This document shows positions 6,130-6,855 of a stretch of DNA of 6,855 bases, one piece after another. The stretch is taken from positions 1 through 6,855 of the forward strand of contig VBBE01000105.1 of NCBI GenBank assembly GCA_005884605.1. The letters run 5' to 3'. Both the position numbers and the translations under genes were made by a program. This DNA comes from Candidatus Bathyarchaeota archaeon. GTDB taxonomy: Archaea > Thermoproteota > Bathyarchaeia > 40CM-2-53-6. Numbering within the stretch: position 1 is the first letter of the stretch; each line of letters opens with the position of its first letter. The notes beneath the pieces are model-generated. The model was not told where the DNA came from. It did no database searches and saw nothing but the letters and a program-made list of their open reading frames with translations.

Positions 6130-6444
6130 GGCGTTTCGAGATACTTCTCCAATTCTCTCTTGAGTTTTCCGGAGATCTAAAAGCTGAAACAAGAGAATGG
6201 CCTAGGGAGGTACCTCAGAAGTCTCTGGCGAAGAAGTCAAGCTCGACGCCGTCGCACAACTCTGCCCTTTCGCAGCGTTCCGATGATTCTCTTCAAGGCG
6301 CCTTTTGGCTTGGGACTGCAAGTCTCTCCCGCATTGTCAGTCATACCAATCCTCCACAGAGACACTTCAGTGCTGATATGAAGACTTCGCCACAAGCCAA
6401 AAACATGACGATCCCTGCTAGCTCTAATTTGTATAACAAATAGA

Positions 6445-6472
6445 TTTCTGAAACCAGAAACTGTTGTTTCAG
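6445..6472. repeat. Two overlapping, mutually exclusive hairpins upstream of the TIGR01777 gene promoter
   Basis: TTTCTG (6445-6450) pairs with CAGAAA (6455-6460) around four bases, while CTGAAAC (6448-6454) pairs with GTTTCAG (6466-6472) around eleven. The two share bases, so only one can form at a time. They end directly before the TATA-like element, where an operator or the end of an upstream transcript would be expected. Confidence 0.45.
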
Positions 6473-6474
6473 GC

Positions 6475-6483
6475 TCCTTTTAT
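6475..6483 (+). promoter_or_regulatory. TATA-like promoter element of the TIGR01777 gene
   Basis: TCCTTTTAT contains a CTTTTAT core about 45 bases before ATG 6524. Transcription would begin near 6505, inside the 10-base repeats. Confidence 0.4.
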
Positions 6484-6490
6484 CCACGGC

Positions 6491-6520
6491 AGGGAATAGT
6501 AGGGAATACGAGGGAACCCT
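6491..6520 (+). repeat. Three tandem 10-bp AGGGAA repeats between promoter and start codon
   Basis: AGGGAATAGT, AGGGAATACG and AGGGAACCCT follow each other without gaps, so AGGGAA recurs at one helical turn. The last unit also supplies GAGGG (6510-6514), a Shine-Dalgarno-like site 9 bases before ATG 6524. The position over the expected transcription start would suit a repressor operator; this role is inferred. Confidence 0.6.
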
Positions 6521-6523
6521 GGC

Positions 6524-6855
6524 ATGACAGGTCGCATCGTCCTCGCAGGCGGCACCGGTTTCATCGGCACCTTCCTCCGACAAAGACTCGCTGCTGACGG
6601 ATACGAAGTCGTCCTACTCACCCGCTCACCAATTCGGAATGGAGGAGAGATTCGCCAAGTCCCCTGGGACGGACAAAACCTGGGAGATTGGAGAATAGAG
6701 CTTGAAGGATCTCACGCTCTCATCAACCTCTCCGGCCGATCAGTAAACTGCCGCTACAACGAGAAGAATCGCCGCGAAATTCTCGAGTCTCGAGTCGAGA
6801 CGACACGCATACTCGGTGAAGCAGTCGCCCGAGCTGTCAGCCCTCCCCCGGTCTG
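6524..6855 (+). CDS. TIGR01777-type NAD(P)-binding epimerase/dehydratase-like protein, N-terminal part (3' end outside window)
   Basis: The first 110 residues of a gene running off the window; full members are about 300 residues. It opens at ATG 6524 with MTGRIVLAGGTGFIG, the G-G-T-G-F-I-G nucleotide-binding loop (residues 9-15) of extended short-chain dehydrogenases, followed by the VVLLTRSP strand (29-36). INLSGRSVNCRY (67-78) and NRREILESRVETTRILGEAV (82-101) are the family landmarks that separate TIGR01777 (YfcH/SDR39U1-like) from sugar epimerases. The substrate of the family is not settled. The catalytic tyrosine/lysine region and the usual C-terminal DUF1731 part lie beyond the edge. 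The gene has its own promoter-like region with 10-base repeats. Confidence 0.9.
   Translation, partial: MTGRIVLAGGTGFIGTFLRQRLAADGYEVVLLTRSPIRNGGEIRQVPWDGQNLGDWRIELEGSHALINLSGRSVNCRYNEKNRREILESRVETTRILGEAVARAVSPPPV

Larger units (their letters stand above)
6009..6474. other. Region without a confident gene; possible antisense gene remnant
   Basis: A + strand frame at 6048-6443 is open but starts at TTG without a ribosome site and has low-complexity S/T/K-rich content. On the - strand, two adjacent frames join into a protein-like reading if one base is skipped near 6098: frame 6099-6176 gives KLKRELEKYLETPLKLRDSL and then LRLA, and frame 6005-6106 gives PLTGNVPIISGRNKVKVEF and then AIAKSLRSHR before a stop at 6005-6007. 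This - strand stop overlaps the GNAT stop, as in convergent genes. A further upstream - strand piece around 6210-6280 reads CDGVELDFFARDF. The series of broken frames suggests a decayed gene, but I cannot name a family. Confidence 0.3.

Noticed and set aside
6048..6443. A 131-residue + strand frame as a confident gene
   Set aside because: TTG start without ribosome site, low-complexity tail, and an equally plausible broken reading on the other strand; kept only as part of the region description.

Overview
The window probably comes from an archaeon, most likely a mesophilic member of the Thermoproteota (Nitrososphaeria/Bathyarchaeia type). This placement is an inference. It rests on AT-rich TATA-like boxes about 40-50 bases upstream of several start codons, frequent AGA/AGG arginine codons, heavy use of TTG/GTG starts, and a dockerin-like tail of the kind seen in archaeal secreted proteins. 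No rRNA, tRNA or lineage marker is present to confirm it. Base composition is close to half GC.

Layout, all confident genes on the + strand. Bases 1-657 hold the 3' end of a secreted enzyme-like protein. Its body resembles the C-terminal part of a GH12-type beta-sandwich glycosidase, and its tail is a degenerate dockerin. Overlapping it by 7 bases is a small secreted protein (651-1160) whose mature part has the size and character of a single cohesin-like domain. Together they suggest a two-component dockerin/cohesin pair for plant- or cell-wall polysaccharide work outside the cell. Next comes about 925 bases (1161-2085) without a convincing gene, carrying AT-rich short repeats and a large inverted repeat. 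A class III PLP aminotransferase of the glutamate-1-semialdehyde aminotransferase type (2086-3495) follows, with a good TATA box, Shine-Dalgarno site and TTG start. After a 289-base gap come a DUF2332 protein (3785-4849), a possible small overlapping ORF (4825-5034) and a GNAT acetyltransferase with two halves (5124-6008). Bases 6009-6523 hold hairpins, a possible antisense gene remnant and an ordered promoter region. The window ends inside the start of a TIGR01777-type NAD(P)-binding epimerase/dehydratase-like gene (6524 onward).

The genes do not form one obvious pathway. The first pair is the only clear functional unit. The aminotransferase, DUF2332, GNAT and TIGR01777 genes look like independent metabolic or housekeeping-accessory genes, most with their own promoter-like sequence. 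No CRISPR array, complete mobile element or RNA gene was recognised.
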